Source: Odobenus rosmarus divergens (Eukaryota; Chordata; Mammalia; Carnivora; Odobenidae). From it: DNA of 64,000 bases. Below, piece by piece: positions 35,896 to 45,499 of this stretch. Position 1 is the stretch's first letter. Every line of letters begins with the position of its first letter. The DNA lies in NCBI RefSeq assembly GCF_000321225.1, contig NW_004450267.1, forward strand, positions 1,596,250-1,660,249. The letters run 5' to 3'. A model generated the notes under the pieces. It had not been told where the DNA came from, searched no databases, and saw nothing but the letters and a program-made list of their open reading frames with translations. Both the position numbers and the translations under genes were made by a program.

Positions 35896-37090
35896 GGTGG
35901 GAAAACTGTGTCTCCGATTTAGGGAAATAGCAAGGTTAAGTTAAATAAATAGGGAAGATCTTAGGCAAAAACTAAATACAAACAATGAAAAAGAAATACA
36001 CACATACAACCTCTTCCGCCAACCCTAACACTAACACATAGATCTCGGAACCAGCAGGGACCTCAAAAAATCTGGAAAGATTGGCACCGCCTGGCACCAT
36101 ACTCCATTGCCAAGGATGAAAACGATATGTTTGCAAATTCTCTTTGGAGCAATAGGGAAATGGGTTCATGTCTTCCCTCCCAAATATTTATTCTGTGCAG
36201 AGAAGTCAAATATTGCCAGACTTCTATGAAGAAAGTCGTCATTGACCAGGATTGAAACGTCGGGTCTTTACAGTTGTTGGTGAGCAACCCACTGAGAGAA
36301 AGGCCTTCTTCCCAATTCCTTTACAAATGCAAACCAAATTCTAAATCTTACTGTCGTCAAGTGGCATGGGCACAAATAAATATGCACAGCGTGGCTTCCT
36401 TGTGCCAACTGGCATGAAGATGAAATCATTTCACACAGCACGCCCTCCATCAGCCCAAGGGCACCGAGCAAAACACAGCAACCAGGAGCTGGGAAGGCTA
36501 TGGAGCAGCATAGGGAAGCAGCAGGACAGACCGGAACTGAGTTCCCTGGTTGAGTGCTCCTTTCAACCTCACCTAGAGCCATTCCATAGCATTGTCGCCT
36601 ACGGGATGAGACAACAGTGAAGTCATTTGGTGGAAAATGTCCTGAGCAGAAAGCCCTGAACTAGGAGTAAAATCACTGTGTCAGAGGTTTTCAATCCTCA
36701 CTCTACCCTCAGCCACCCAAGGGATGCAACACTGTCTCATGGAAACAGTGATGAGGGAAACGAGCAGGAATCACCACTAAGGGAGGATATGTGTGGAGTC
36801 TGAGGTCTCCAGGTAATTCTGAAATTCCATTCTTCCCCTGTCTTTGGAACAACAGATCCAGGGGCCAGTCTTGGTTCTGTCCCTTACTAACTGGAAGAAC
36901 TGCTCTAAAGCTGAGTTTGCTTAACTGTTCTAAAGCTGTTTACTTATAGTTAGAAAAAGCATCCTCATATTGTTTGGAAAATCAAATGTGATATTAGACA
37001 GGCATAGATGCACTGTGTAAACTATGAAATGCCCCATACCCATAAATGAACAGGGCTGTCCCTCTTCTCTGCCCAGCTGGGGGGCCCAAA
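35896..37090. other. Unique sequence with a possible MIR trace
   Basis: No gene. 36870-37010 ('ggttctgtcccttactaact') weakly recalls a reverse MIR. Opposed short frames around 36268-36620 have no domain. Confidence 0.4.

Positions 37091-37092
<2 letters not shown>

Positions 37093-37127
<35 letters not shown>
37093..37127. repeat. (CA)n microsatellite
   Basis: About 17 uninterrupted CA units. Confidence 0.95.
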
Positions 37128-37129
<2 letters not shown>

Positions 37130-37217
37130 GTGGTGGGAATTGTGTTCTTCAGGCAGCCTGCTACTCAACCTAAGATGCTAGCAGGCGAGCAAGTCCATAA
37201 CATCTCCTCACAAACAC

Positions 37218-37237
37218 GGGGCGGGGGTGGGGGGGGG
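37218..37237 (+). other. G-run cluster, possible G-quadruplex
   Basis: Three G tracts of 4, 5 and 9 separated by single C and T bases. The 9-G run can supply two tracts, so a four-tract quadruplex is geometrically possible. It lies about 90 bp from the (CA)n at 37093. Confidence 0.5.
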
Positions 37238-37394
37238 AACCTTCTGGATTATGGCACTTGCAGCTGGAGATTAATATATTAGAAATACAACCAATTTATA
37301 TCTCATACTTGGCTTGCTGCTTCCCACCTTTCTTCTCTAGCTGTTTATATTTGCATAATCAAAGTGTCACTCATAAGTCCATTCAATTAAAGGA

Positions 37395-37590
37395 ACATTA
37401 CCTGTGTAGCAACTATGTGCCAGGTTCCCTGCTGAAAGCTATAGGGGACAGAGAGAGAGAGAAGTAACGGAATCCTTTCCCTCTGCTTGGGCACATTCTA
37501 GTCAGGGCGGGAGGGTGGCTCATGAGAACAACCACTAATAACAAGGCAAAAGCCAAGTAAATACTAAATGAACTAGGAAAGCACTGAGGG
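37395..37590 (-). mobile_element. L2-like 3' fragment
   Basis: 'gcaactatgtgccaggttcc', 'ctgcttgggcacattctagt', 'gagaacaaccactaataac' match the reverse L2 3' end. Confidence 0.6.
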
Positions 37591-37796
37591 AAGTACTGTC
37601 TTTTTTCTGACCAGACCAAAAAAAGAAATCATTTTTTAAAAAGTCAAATATATTTTGCTCAAGTTAGGAACAGACATGCAGGATGGTATAGGTTTTCTGA
37701 GGGAGGCAAACACACAGACCAGAGGCTTGACAGCCTAATGATATTGAGAAGAAGGAAGATGGGACACTAATTGTTCCTTATCTTCCACTGGGTTCT

Positions 37797-38001
37797 TTTT
37801 TTAAATTTTTATTTTATTGAAATTCAATTAATTAATATATACTGTATTATTAGTTTCAGAGGTAGAATTTAACGATTCATGGGTTGCATGTAGCACCTGG
37901 TATTCATTACATCACATGCCTTCCTTGATGCCCATCCCCCAGTTACCTCATCCCCCCGCCTCCTCTCCAGCAGCCTTCAGTTTGTTTCCTAGAGTTAAGA
38001 G
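37797..38001 (-). mobile_element. Very short L1 3' end
   Basis: A 205-bp reverse L1 3' UTR piece ('actgtattattagtttcag', 'atgcccatcccccagttac', 'cagtttgtttcctagag') flanked by a 16-bp target-site duplication with one mismatch (tcttccactgggttct 37781-37796, tcttccactgagttct 38002-38017). Extreme 5' truncation of an otherwise normal insertion. Confidence 0.93.
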
Positions 38002-38017
38002 TCTTCCACTGAGTTCT

Positions 38018-39575
38018 GATCCAAAAGTCAGTAAGTAAATACTCTGAAAAGAGCAAACAAATCATCCAGGGTTAAAGCTGGCACTGTGAGAGACTCATGC
38101 CTTTATAAAGTTGGAAGTGTGTCACTAAATGATGAATCCAGAAAAAAAAAAAAGTCAGACATGGTTTTTAACAGTTCTGAATCAAACCTCTAATCATAGG
38201 ATTAAGATGTTTGTTTTGTTAAATTCTGATACTGAACAGCTGAATACAAGGAACATGCTACTCATACTGACTTAGGTAGGATGCCACAAGATCCACTCAA
38301 TTCCTTCACAGTTCCTCGAAACATTATGTCCTAAAAATGGTTGCTGTCCTTTCGTGTTGTGCAAAAAGGACTGGTGTTTTGTGTTCTGTTTTTTATCCAG
38401 ATGTGTTGGTGTTTTATCGAGAGAGCCTAATTCATTATGAATGTGGTGAGCCAGATCTCCATTACATTCTTTCCCATGTTTGCCCAGAATAGAGAGAGTG
38501 CTGGCCTCCTGAGGTATAAAGAACATAAATGGGTCACTCTTGGTACAGACTCAGCACGAGGATGAGAGGCTGTAAGAAAAGTAGAGAAGATAAGTGAGGT
38601 TTGATAACTTCACCTCCCTCCCCACTATCATTATTAACTCCTGAGGTTTTTCATGGCACATCAGATTTCAGCCCCTTTTGACAGCCACTTACAGAGGTTG
38701 AGAAGCAATCATGACTAGTTGCCAAAAGTGCATGTTCAAAAATGTAATTATTTTATGGAGTTCCAAAAGCATGTTCAAGAGCGTAGAATCAGTTTTAGGA
38801 TTGGGTTATCACAGTATTAGATAGAAGAGAAATTAAATATGAAAACACGTTATATCTTGAGCCAGATCAAGAAGGCATTATGAAGCTAAGTGGTTTAAGT
38901 TCCCTTTTTCCTCTTATCTTCTCTAGAGTTGATAGCAAAGATTAGTGGAATGCATTGATAATCTTTACATATATAGGGCACATATCTCTCCTTGGCAAAT
39001 GTGAAATATTCTCTATTTTTAAAAAAAACCTTCTCAAATGAAACTAAGAACTAATAAAAGCCCCCTACCAAAATGAGGCTGATATGTTCAGAAAGGCAGT
39101 TCGGTCTTGTTTCTATTTCTATGAGCATGGAAATAATTTAAATGACTATACAAATATTAATTCACATGCGCCATCCATGTACCTATATTTTGGTGAATAT
39201 ATTTTGAAAATCCTCCCAGCTTTAATCAGTGTTACAGAAAAATTAAACAAGAATAGTATAAGAAAGCGGAGGAGGAAGAGGAGAAGACGGGGTAGGAGGG
39301 AAGGCATCATTTCTTGAAGTGTTTACATTTTCCTCATATAAGAGTAGAAACAATAAACTGACTTCAATATTGTACAGCTCAACTCTTCTCTTTAAACTTT
39401 TAAAAATAATTTCTCATCACAAAATAATTATATGGCATCTTTCTTTTTTGACTATATTGGAAAAAATGAACTCTAACAGGGAGAAAGTTGGTTTTAAGCA
39501 GTTCCGCCGATTATGTTATATATGTATAAATGTATTATTATATAAAGTTAATTTATTTTCTGATTAGGTGATATA
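38018..39575. other. Unique sequence, no gene seen
   Basis: Repeat-poor single-copy block. The 84-codon minus frame (38272-38526) lacks any domain. The purine-rich patch at 39264-39300 is not a perfect repeat. Confidence 0.4.
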
Positions 39576-39579
39576 TTCA

Positions 39580-40290
39580 CCTAGTTTAAAACCTAAAAGG
39601 TACAAGAGACCTTTAAAAAGTCTCTATCCCTTACCCTCCAGCCAATAGTCCCCTCCCATAGAAAAACCATTCTGTGATGTGTTAATGTATTCCTCCAGAG
39701 ATACTTTATGAATCTATTAGTAAAAAAGCAAATAGGTTGCATAATACTCTCACAGTCCTGTGCCTTTGCTTTGTCTGCTTAACAAGAGAGCTTCGAGGTT
39801 ATTCCACATGGCAAATAAAAAGCTCTCTTGTGTTGCAGATACATAGGATTCCATTTTATGGATATACTTTCATTTATTTAACCAGACATCATTTTATCCA
39901 ATCTTTCGCCCTTATAGATGATGCCGTGATGAATTATTTTATGTACTCATCTTTCATATGTCCAAGTATATCTGGGATAAATTCCTAGAAATAGAATTGC
40001 TGTTATATGATATGTGTATTTGTAATTTTGACAGATATTGCCAAATTGCCCTCAATAAAGATTACACCAGTATATTCTCACACTAGCATTATACTAGAGC
40101 CTGTTTCACCTGCAGCCTAATCAGTAGAGTGTGTTATACAATTTTCTCATCTTTGTAAAATCTAAAAGTTTAAAGATGGTATGTCAGGGTTTAATTTTTA
40201 ACTTGACTTTTTCTTACTGTGAGATTGAGTATATTTCCAAATGTTTAAGAACCACTTGAATTTTCTTTGAAATTATAAATTTTCTGTATT
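39580..40290 (-). mobile_element. Old L1M (L1M4-like) ORF2/3' fragment
   Basis: 'ggataaattcctagaaatag', 'ttgtaattttgacagatatt', 'gccaaattgccctcaataaa', 'gtgtgttatacaattttc', 'gtgagattgagtatatttcc' match reverse L1M4/L1ME. Highly diverged with no intact frame. Confidence 0.75.
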
Positions 40291-41465
40291 AGAAATAAAA
40301 ATGGAAACTAATAAATTCAAGCTCTTTTAATATCTTCTTAGAAGTTGGTAAGATACATTAGTGGCAAGTACTATTGATTTTCATAGAGGAATATGGATTC
40401 TGGTTTTTCTTGGAGTCTGAGTTGAAGAAAATAATCTCTATTCGCTGCAAACATTTTCTTTTTAAAGCCTGTATTTTTGCACATACTCTGTTAACATGGA
40501 TGGGTGTCTAGATTAGCCCAAGAAGCATTCAAGGTATAAAATATTAAAAAAAAAAAAACCTCAAAACATGATAAAAGAGAAAAAAGAGAATTAAAGAGTG
40601 AGAGTAAATACTGGGCAAAACAATTATTAAATATTATTTATATTTCCTAGCTTTAGAAACCTAATGTCATGAATTGCAATTTTTCACAGGATCTTAAGTT
40701 TGGGCAAAGGGTTAAAGATAGATAGATTAATAAACTGACCTCTAGTTTGGTAGATAAGATTAGATAGAGGAGATTAGACAGATGGGCTAATCCCCCCTTT
40801 TATGTGCATTCTGTAGTGTTTTGTTTCCCAAGATCACCCAGGGCTGTAACACCAAGTTTACAAAATTTTCTACAGCTGCTATAATGGCTGCTATTTTTAA
40901 AGCAAATTAAAGTTCACCAAGAATAAGTAAATGATGAATTTCTTCAGAACATGACCCAGTACATGGATGGAATTCTCAACTGTCATCACCAATATATCAT
41001 ATCAATCTTTTTAAAAATAACTAGCGTGTGATTTATTTGCATCAGTGATTAATTCCCCAAGAAGTTTTTAATTATCTACTGCCAGAATGAACAGTAAATA
41101 TTTCTCAACACTTTCTGTTCTTCAAGATCGAATCATACTCCTTAACTAAATTCCTAAAATTGGTCATAGTTAAAATTAAAAAATTTAATTGCTCAGTTCC
41201 AAGTTTCTCTCACTTTCCAAGAGAATCTCTAAGGAAAGTTTCAGGTGGATAGGACTTTACAAAGTCCTTCTCTCTCAGAAATGGACTACCTGTAGGCATT
41301 CTGAATATGAATTAAGCATCAATAAAAACCAGTCATGATTAAAGTAAGTTTAATATATATATATATAAACACTCTCTATATAAAACATTATTTTTTAAAT
41401 GCAAAGTATCACATGACCATTGTGGAAGAGTGTTAAGAGAGTGTAAAGATGGGTAGTATTGCTAC
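40291..41465. other. Unique AT-rich sequence, no gene seen
   Basis: Single-copy, with scattered short poly-A and GATA units near 40720-40780. No gene. Confidence 0.4.
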
Positions 41466-41469
41466 CACC

Positions 41470-41705
41470 CAGATAAAAGTACTATTTAATATGAACTAAA
41501 GTTTATGTGCTAGGATACTTAGAAGAACTTTGATCATTTACTTTTTTATAAAAAGAGTAAGTTGGTGCTAGTATATCCCCACTCTACAGATAAGAGGTCC
41601 ACAAGGAGGATTAGCAATTTACCCAAGGTCACACAGCTTGTAATTCCTTGGAGATTCATCCAGAATGTTACATGTATCAGCTAGTAAGTATAGGAGTCAG
41701 GTGTA
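41470..41705 (+). mobile_element. MIR containing a 41-bp foreign insert
   Basis: 'ccactctacagataagagg', 'atttacccaaggtcacacag' and, after the insert, 'gctagtaagtataggagtc' form a plus MIR. The normal MIR phrase 'cacacagctagtaagt' is opened between 'acagct' and 'gctag' by 41639-41679. Confidence 0.7.
41639..41679 (+). repeat. 41-bp templated insertion (acceptor copy)
   Basis: Starts 'tgtaattccttggag', ends 'acatgtatca'. Identical over 41 bases to 43243-43283 in the same orientation, where the sequence is native L1M. Flanked by a 3-4 bp duplication ((a)gct) of the MIR target. No A-tail and no TIR. Confidence 0.9.
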
Positions 41706-41747
41706 TATGTAGATATGGAGTTTGTGATATAAAAATAACATATCTTT

Positions 41748-41939
41748 GGGGTGCCTGGGTGGCTCAGTCGGTTGAGCGTCTACCTTCCGCTCAGGTCATG
41801 ATCCCAGGGTCCTGGGACCGAGCCCCACATCGAGCTCCCTGCTCAGCGGGAAGCCTGCTTCTCCCTCTCCCACTCCCCCCGCTTGTGTTCCCTCTCTCGT
41901 TGTGTCTCTCTCTGTCAAATAAATAAATAAAATCTTTTA
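41748..41939 (+). mobile_element. SINEC, young-looking full-length copy
   Basis: Head 'ggggtgcctgggtggctcag', end 'caaataaataaataaaatc'. A perfect 16-bp target-site duplication (aaaaataacatatctt, 41731-41746 and 41940-41955). The CT region 'cctctcccactccccc' is shared with 42972 and 61974, the youngest-looking subtype here. Confidence 0.97.
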
Positions 41940-42089
41940 AAAAATAACATATCTTATGCTTTGTACTTAACATTATGTGATGAGCATTAATAAATATTTT
42001 GAGAAAATAACAATTTTAATGAAGCATTCAAAAACACTATCCTTTATTACATGGGTTATTTATAGTTTCATTGCTATCATAATACTACA

Positions 42090-42330
42090 CTATACTATAT
42101 ACTATAGTGAAAATATTTGTATATAAATTTAATTCATATCCCTGAATATTTTCCTAGGACAATTTCATAGGTGTGAAATTATAAGGTCAAAAGATTTTAG
42201 TATGCAAAATTATTTGCAAAAGTGTAGCAAGTTTTACACTCAGAAAGGCAGTACACAAAAGTGTCTACTTAACTGTATCCTCATCAACATTGGAGTAGCA
42301 TAAAAACATCTTTGTCCATTTTGACAAAAG
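42090..42330 (-). mobile_element. Old L1M4-like fragment
   Basis: 'aattcatatccctgaatat', 'tcataggtgtgaaattata', 'actgtatcctcatcaacatt' follow the reverse of an L1M4-type ORF2 end. Confidence 0.6.
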
Positions 42331-42497
42331 GAAATACTAGCAGGGTTTTTTTTTTAACTTTCTTGTTAGTAGGAATATCTTTTATTTCATTGAAATTTAT
42401 TTGAGACAATTACAAAGTCACATGTATTTGTGAGAAATAATAGAGAGGTCCTATGTACACTTTACTCAATTTCCCCCAATGGTAACATTTTCAAAAG

Positions 42498-42547
42498 TAT
42501 TATATTATATTATATTATACATATAATATATATTATATATAAAATAT
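42498..42547. repeat. TATAT-rich low-complexity tract in L1M
   Basis: Repeated TATTATAT and TATATAT units inside the L1M 3' UTR, where the consensus has ordinary sequence. Confidence 0.8.
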
Positions 42548-42729
42548 GATATTATAATATCACAACCAGAATATTTACATTTATATAACACACCTCCCAC
42601 GTTCGACTTGTACCTATGTGTGTTTATATTTAGTTCTATTAATTTTATTACACGTAGAGTTTCATGCGTCCACCAGCACAATCCACATACTCAATTGTTA
42701 TATTCCTACAAGAAACTCTTATGTTGCCC

Positions 42730-42843
42730 CCCCTTTTTTTTTAATTTTATTTTTAAGTCATCTCTACACCCAACGTGGGGCTCAAACTCACAACCCTGAA
42801 ATCAAGAGCCGCATGCTCCACCGACTAAGCCAGCCAGGAACCC
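42730..42843 (-). mobile_element. Short CAN-SINE variant lacking the CT-rich body
   Basis: Reversed tRNA-like head ('acccaacgtggggctcaaac', 'gactaagccagccagg') followed by the tail 'ttttatttttaa' without a CT-rich segment. A perfect 14-bp target-site duplication (ctcttatgttgccc, 42716-42729 and 42844-42857) proves a complete ~114-bp unit, so the short form is a real retrotransposing subtype and not a deletion product. Confidence 0.92.
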
Positions 42844-42971
42844 CTCTTATGTTGCCCTTTTATAACCACACCCACCACCTTCTGCCCACTTCACCACTCC
42901 TTCTGTAATTCCTGGAAATCATTAATTTGTTCTCCACCACTAAAATGTTGTCTTAAAAAAAAAAATAGTTA

Positions 42972-43173
42972 GGGGTGCCTGGGTGGCTCAGTCGTTAAGC
43001 GTCTGCCTTCGGCTCAGGTCATGATCCCAGGGTCCTGGGATTGAGCCCCGCATCGGGCTCCCTGATCAGCAGAAAGCCTGCTTCTCCCTCTCCCACTCCC
43101 CCTGCTTGTATTCCCTCTCTCGCTGTCTCTCTCTCTGTCAAATAAATAAATAAAATCTTTAAAAAAAATTTTT
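42972..43173 (+). mobile_element. SINEC, young-looking full-length copy
   Basis: Head 'ggggtgcctgggtggctcag', end 'aaataaataaataaaatc' plus A-tail. 12-bp target-site duplication aaaaaatagtta (42960-42971, 43174-43185) within the L1M. Confidence 0.96.
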
Positions 43174-43242
43174 AAAAAATAGTTATATAAACACATTCAT
43201 ATTGTATGTAACCTTTTGGGGACTGGCTCTTTTTCCACTCCC

Positions 43243-43283
43243 TGTAATTCCTTGGAGATTCATCCAGAATGTTACATGTATCA
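43243..43283 (+). repeat. 41-bp repeat, donor copy within L1M
   Basis: Continuous with L1M sequence on both sides ('ctttttccactccc' before, 'atattttttttt' after), so this is the original. Identical to 41639-41679. Confidence 0.9.
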
Positions 43284-43679
43284 ATATTTTTTTTTCCTTT
43301 TTATTTCTGAGTAGTATTTTGTGGGTAAATGTTCCACGGTTTGTTAAATCATTCACCCTCTAAAGGACATCTGGGCTGTTTGTGGTTTTTGGATATTACA
43401 GATACAGATGCTATAAACAATCATGTAGCGTTTTTTTATATGAACATATTTTTCATTTTCCTGGAATGGCTCTCGAGAGTACAATTGTGGGGTATATGGT
43501 AATTCAATTTTTGGTTTTATAAGAAACTGCCAAATTGTTTTTACAGAGTAACTGTACAGTTTTTTTATCTCCACCAGCAATATATGAATGATTCAGTTTT
43601 TCCACATCTTTGCCGGCATTTGGTTTTGTCATTACTTTTTCTTTTGGCCATCCTAGTGGCCTTTCTATTGGCCACTGAA

Positions 43680-43830
43680 TGCAGAGCTGAAAACCATAGA
43701 CTGAGGTTCTTATGCCACTAATTTGCTGTGTGATCTTGAGCAAATCATTTCCTCCCTGAAACATGGTTTCCCTGTATATAAACCAGAAAATTCCTAATAG
43801 TCCTTTCAAATTTAACTTTGTATGAATCTA
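43680..43830 (-). mobile_element. MIR
   Basis: 'tatgccactaatttgctgtg', 'gatcttgagcaaatcattt', 'acatggtttccctgtatat' in reverse MIR order. Confidence 0.62.
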
Positions 43831-44098
43831 AGATAAGAACAGACTTCTGTGGCTGATTATGAAGGTTTAGAACCCAAGAAGAGTCTACAAGTGATTTCCT
43901 TCTAATAAAAAAAGAATTAATTTACTTACTGACTAGGAAATTATCTTCCTAGAGAACCAAGTAACATGTGAGGTGTAGGATATATTACTTCCCCCCAAAA
44001 TAACCCACTGCACACAACAAGTAGATTTACTTCATCTAATATGAACTCCAAGGGAATCTGGCCTCTGTCTAAACTGGTAGTAGAAATCACCTAATCTT

Positions 44099-44292
44099 GG
44101 GACACCTGGGTGGCTCAGTTAAGTGCCTGCCTTCGTCTTAGGTCATGATCCCAGGGTCCTGGGATTGAGTCCTGCACTGAAGGGGGGGGGGTTCCTGCTC
44201 AGCAGGGAGCCTGCTTCTCCTTCTGCTTGCTGCTCCCCCTGCTTGTGCTCTCTCTCTCTGACAAATGAACAAATAAAATCTTAAGAAAAAGA
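44099..44292 (+). mobile_element. SINEC, full length with poly-G expansion
   Basis: Head 'ggacacctgggtggctcag', CT-rich part 'gctgctccccctgcttgtgc', tail 'caaataaaatcttaag'. 16-bp target-site duplication agaaatcacctaatct (44082-44097, 44293-44308). A G-run of about ten near 44182 sits where relatives have mixed sequence. Confidence 0.95.
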
Positions 44293-44883
44293 AGAAATCA
44301 CCTAATCTCTACAATGACTTCATCCTGTTTTTATTTATAAAGACTCTCTAAAGAATGTGAAATGCTAGGTAGATGTTCCTAATTAGGCTTCAGAAACGCC
44401 GTATGGTGTAGAAAAGGGACACCAGAGATTTCAAGAAAGCCAAACTTCTGCCTCTGTAAAAATGGGCTTGGGAGTTCGATGAGAGCAGACTCCACATTAC
44501 ACCCACAATGGTTTGTGCTGCTGTTGGGGCTGAGAATCTCAGGCAGTAAGAACAAGCTTTCCTGCATCACTTGGCTCCTAGACTTCAAATGTCAGTTGGA
44601 AATAATGTGCCAATATTTTTTTTTAATTGTTGATCATCATCTCAGGCCATGAACCAAAGAGGTACAAAGGCAAATGATGGAAAGAAAAAAATAATGAAAA
44701 CAGAATGTTGAAGAAACTCCAGTGGCTAATCTTACGTAGTCTTATGTAGGTTCCTTCCTTAGAATCACACAGGGTATGTGTGACAGGCACAGATTCCCGG
44801 GATCCACTGCCAGCTATTTCAAGCATAATCTTAGAGGGTAGAGGATAGGAGCACATACTTTTAAACAAGTTCCCCGAGTGATT

Positions 44884-45090
44884 GATTCTCTTTTATTTAT
44901 TTTAAGAGATAGAGAGAGAGAGACAGAGAGAGAGCATGAGCGGGGGAGGGGCAGTAGCAGAGGGAGAGGGACAAGAAGACTCCGTGCTGAGCACAGAGCC
45001 TGACACAGGTCTCGATCCCATGACCCTAAGATCATGACCCCAGCTGAAATCAAGAGTCAATGCCCAACCGACTGAGCCCTGCCCCGCAAG
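44884..45090 (-). mobile_element. SINEC, older copy
   Basis: Reversed, with 'ttatttattttaagagat', GA-rich body and head 'aaccgactgagccctgcccc' (damaged 'ccacccaggcgcc'). Target-site duplication gagtgatt (44876-44883, 45093-45100). Confidence 0.88.
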
Positions 45091-45139
45091 GTGAGTGATT
45101 CTTACAAGCAACCCAGCATCAGCCCATAGCCTGGCATTT

Positions 45140-45490
45140 AGGAACTACTGATATAGGGCAATGCTTTCATTTTATTTTATTTTTTTAAAAGATTTTATTT
45201 ATTTATTTGACAGAGAGAGACATAGCGAGAGAGGGAACACAAGCAGGGGCAGAGGGAGAGGGAGAAGCAGGCTTCCCGCCGAGCAGGGAGCCTGATGTGG
45301 GGCTCCATCCCAGGACCCTGGGATCATGACCTGAGCCGAAGGCAGACGTTTAACGACTGAGCCACCCAGGTGCCCCTGCTTTCATTTTATTAATAGAGTA
45401 ATCAGGGCTAGAAAGAATTTCCCCCCAATAACTCAAGGTCACACATTTAATAACTAAACAAAGGCTGAATCAGCACTCTTGCTACTCTTC
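45140..45490 (+). mobile_element. MIR, split by a SINEC
   Basis: 'ctttcattttattaatagag', 'agggctagaaagaatttcc', 'aactcaaggtcacacatt', 'aggctgaatcagcactctt' follow the plus MIR. The SINE at 45177-45376 interrupts it. Confidence 0.58.
45177..45376 (-). mobile_element. SINEC, full length
   Basis: Reversed, with 'gattttatttatttatttg', 'gggaacacaagcaggggc', head 'gccacccaggtgcccc'. A perfect 15-bp target-site duplication tgctttcattttatt (45162-45176, 45377-45391). Lies 86 bp from another same-strand SINE. Confidence 0.96.
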
Positions 45491-45499
45491 TTGTACACT

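Larger units (their letters stand above)
42343..43670 (-). mobile_element. L1M (old L1) 3' UTR and ORF2 tail, twice interrupted
   Basis: Starts with a T-run (reversed poly-A), then 'tttcccccaatggtaacatt', 'ttttataaccacacccacc', 'gtatgtaaccttttggggac', 'acatctgggctgtttgtgg', 'ttataagaaactgccaaatt', 'ccaccagcaatatatgaat'. This is the full order of an old L1M 3' part in reverse. Two SINEs (42730-42843, 42972-43173) and an AT-expanded patch (42498-42547) interrupt it. It holds the donor copy of the 41-bp repeat. Confidence 0.85.

Noticed and set aside
37093..37127. CRISPR-like or other spaced repeat array
   Set aside because: Simple CA repeat. No spaced direct repeats exist anywhere in this eukaryotic window.
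44082..44308. Tandem duplication of 'agaaatcacctaatct'
   Set aside because: This is the target-site duplication of the SINEC between the two copies.
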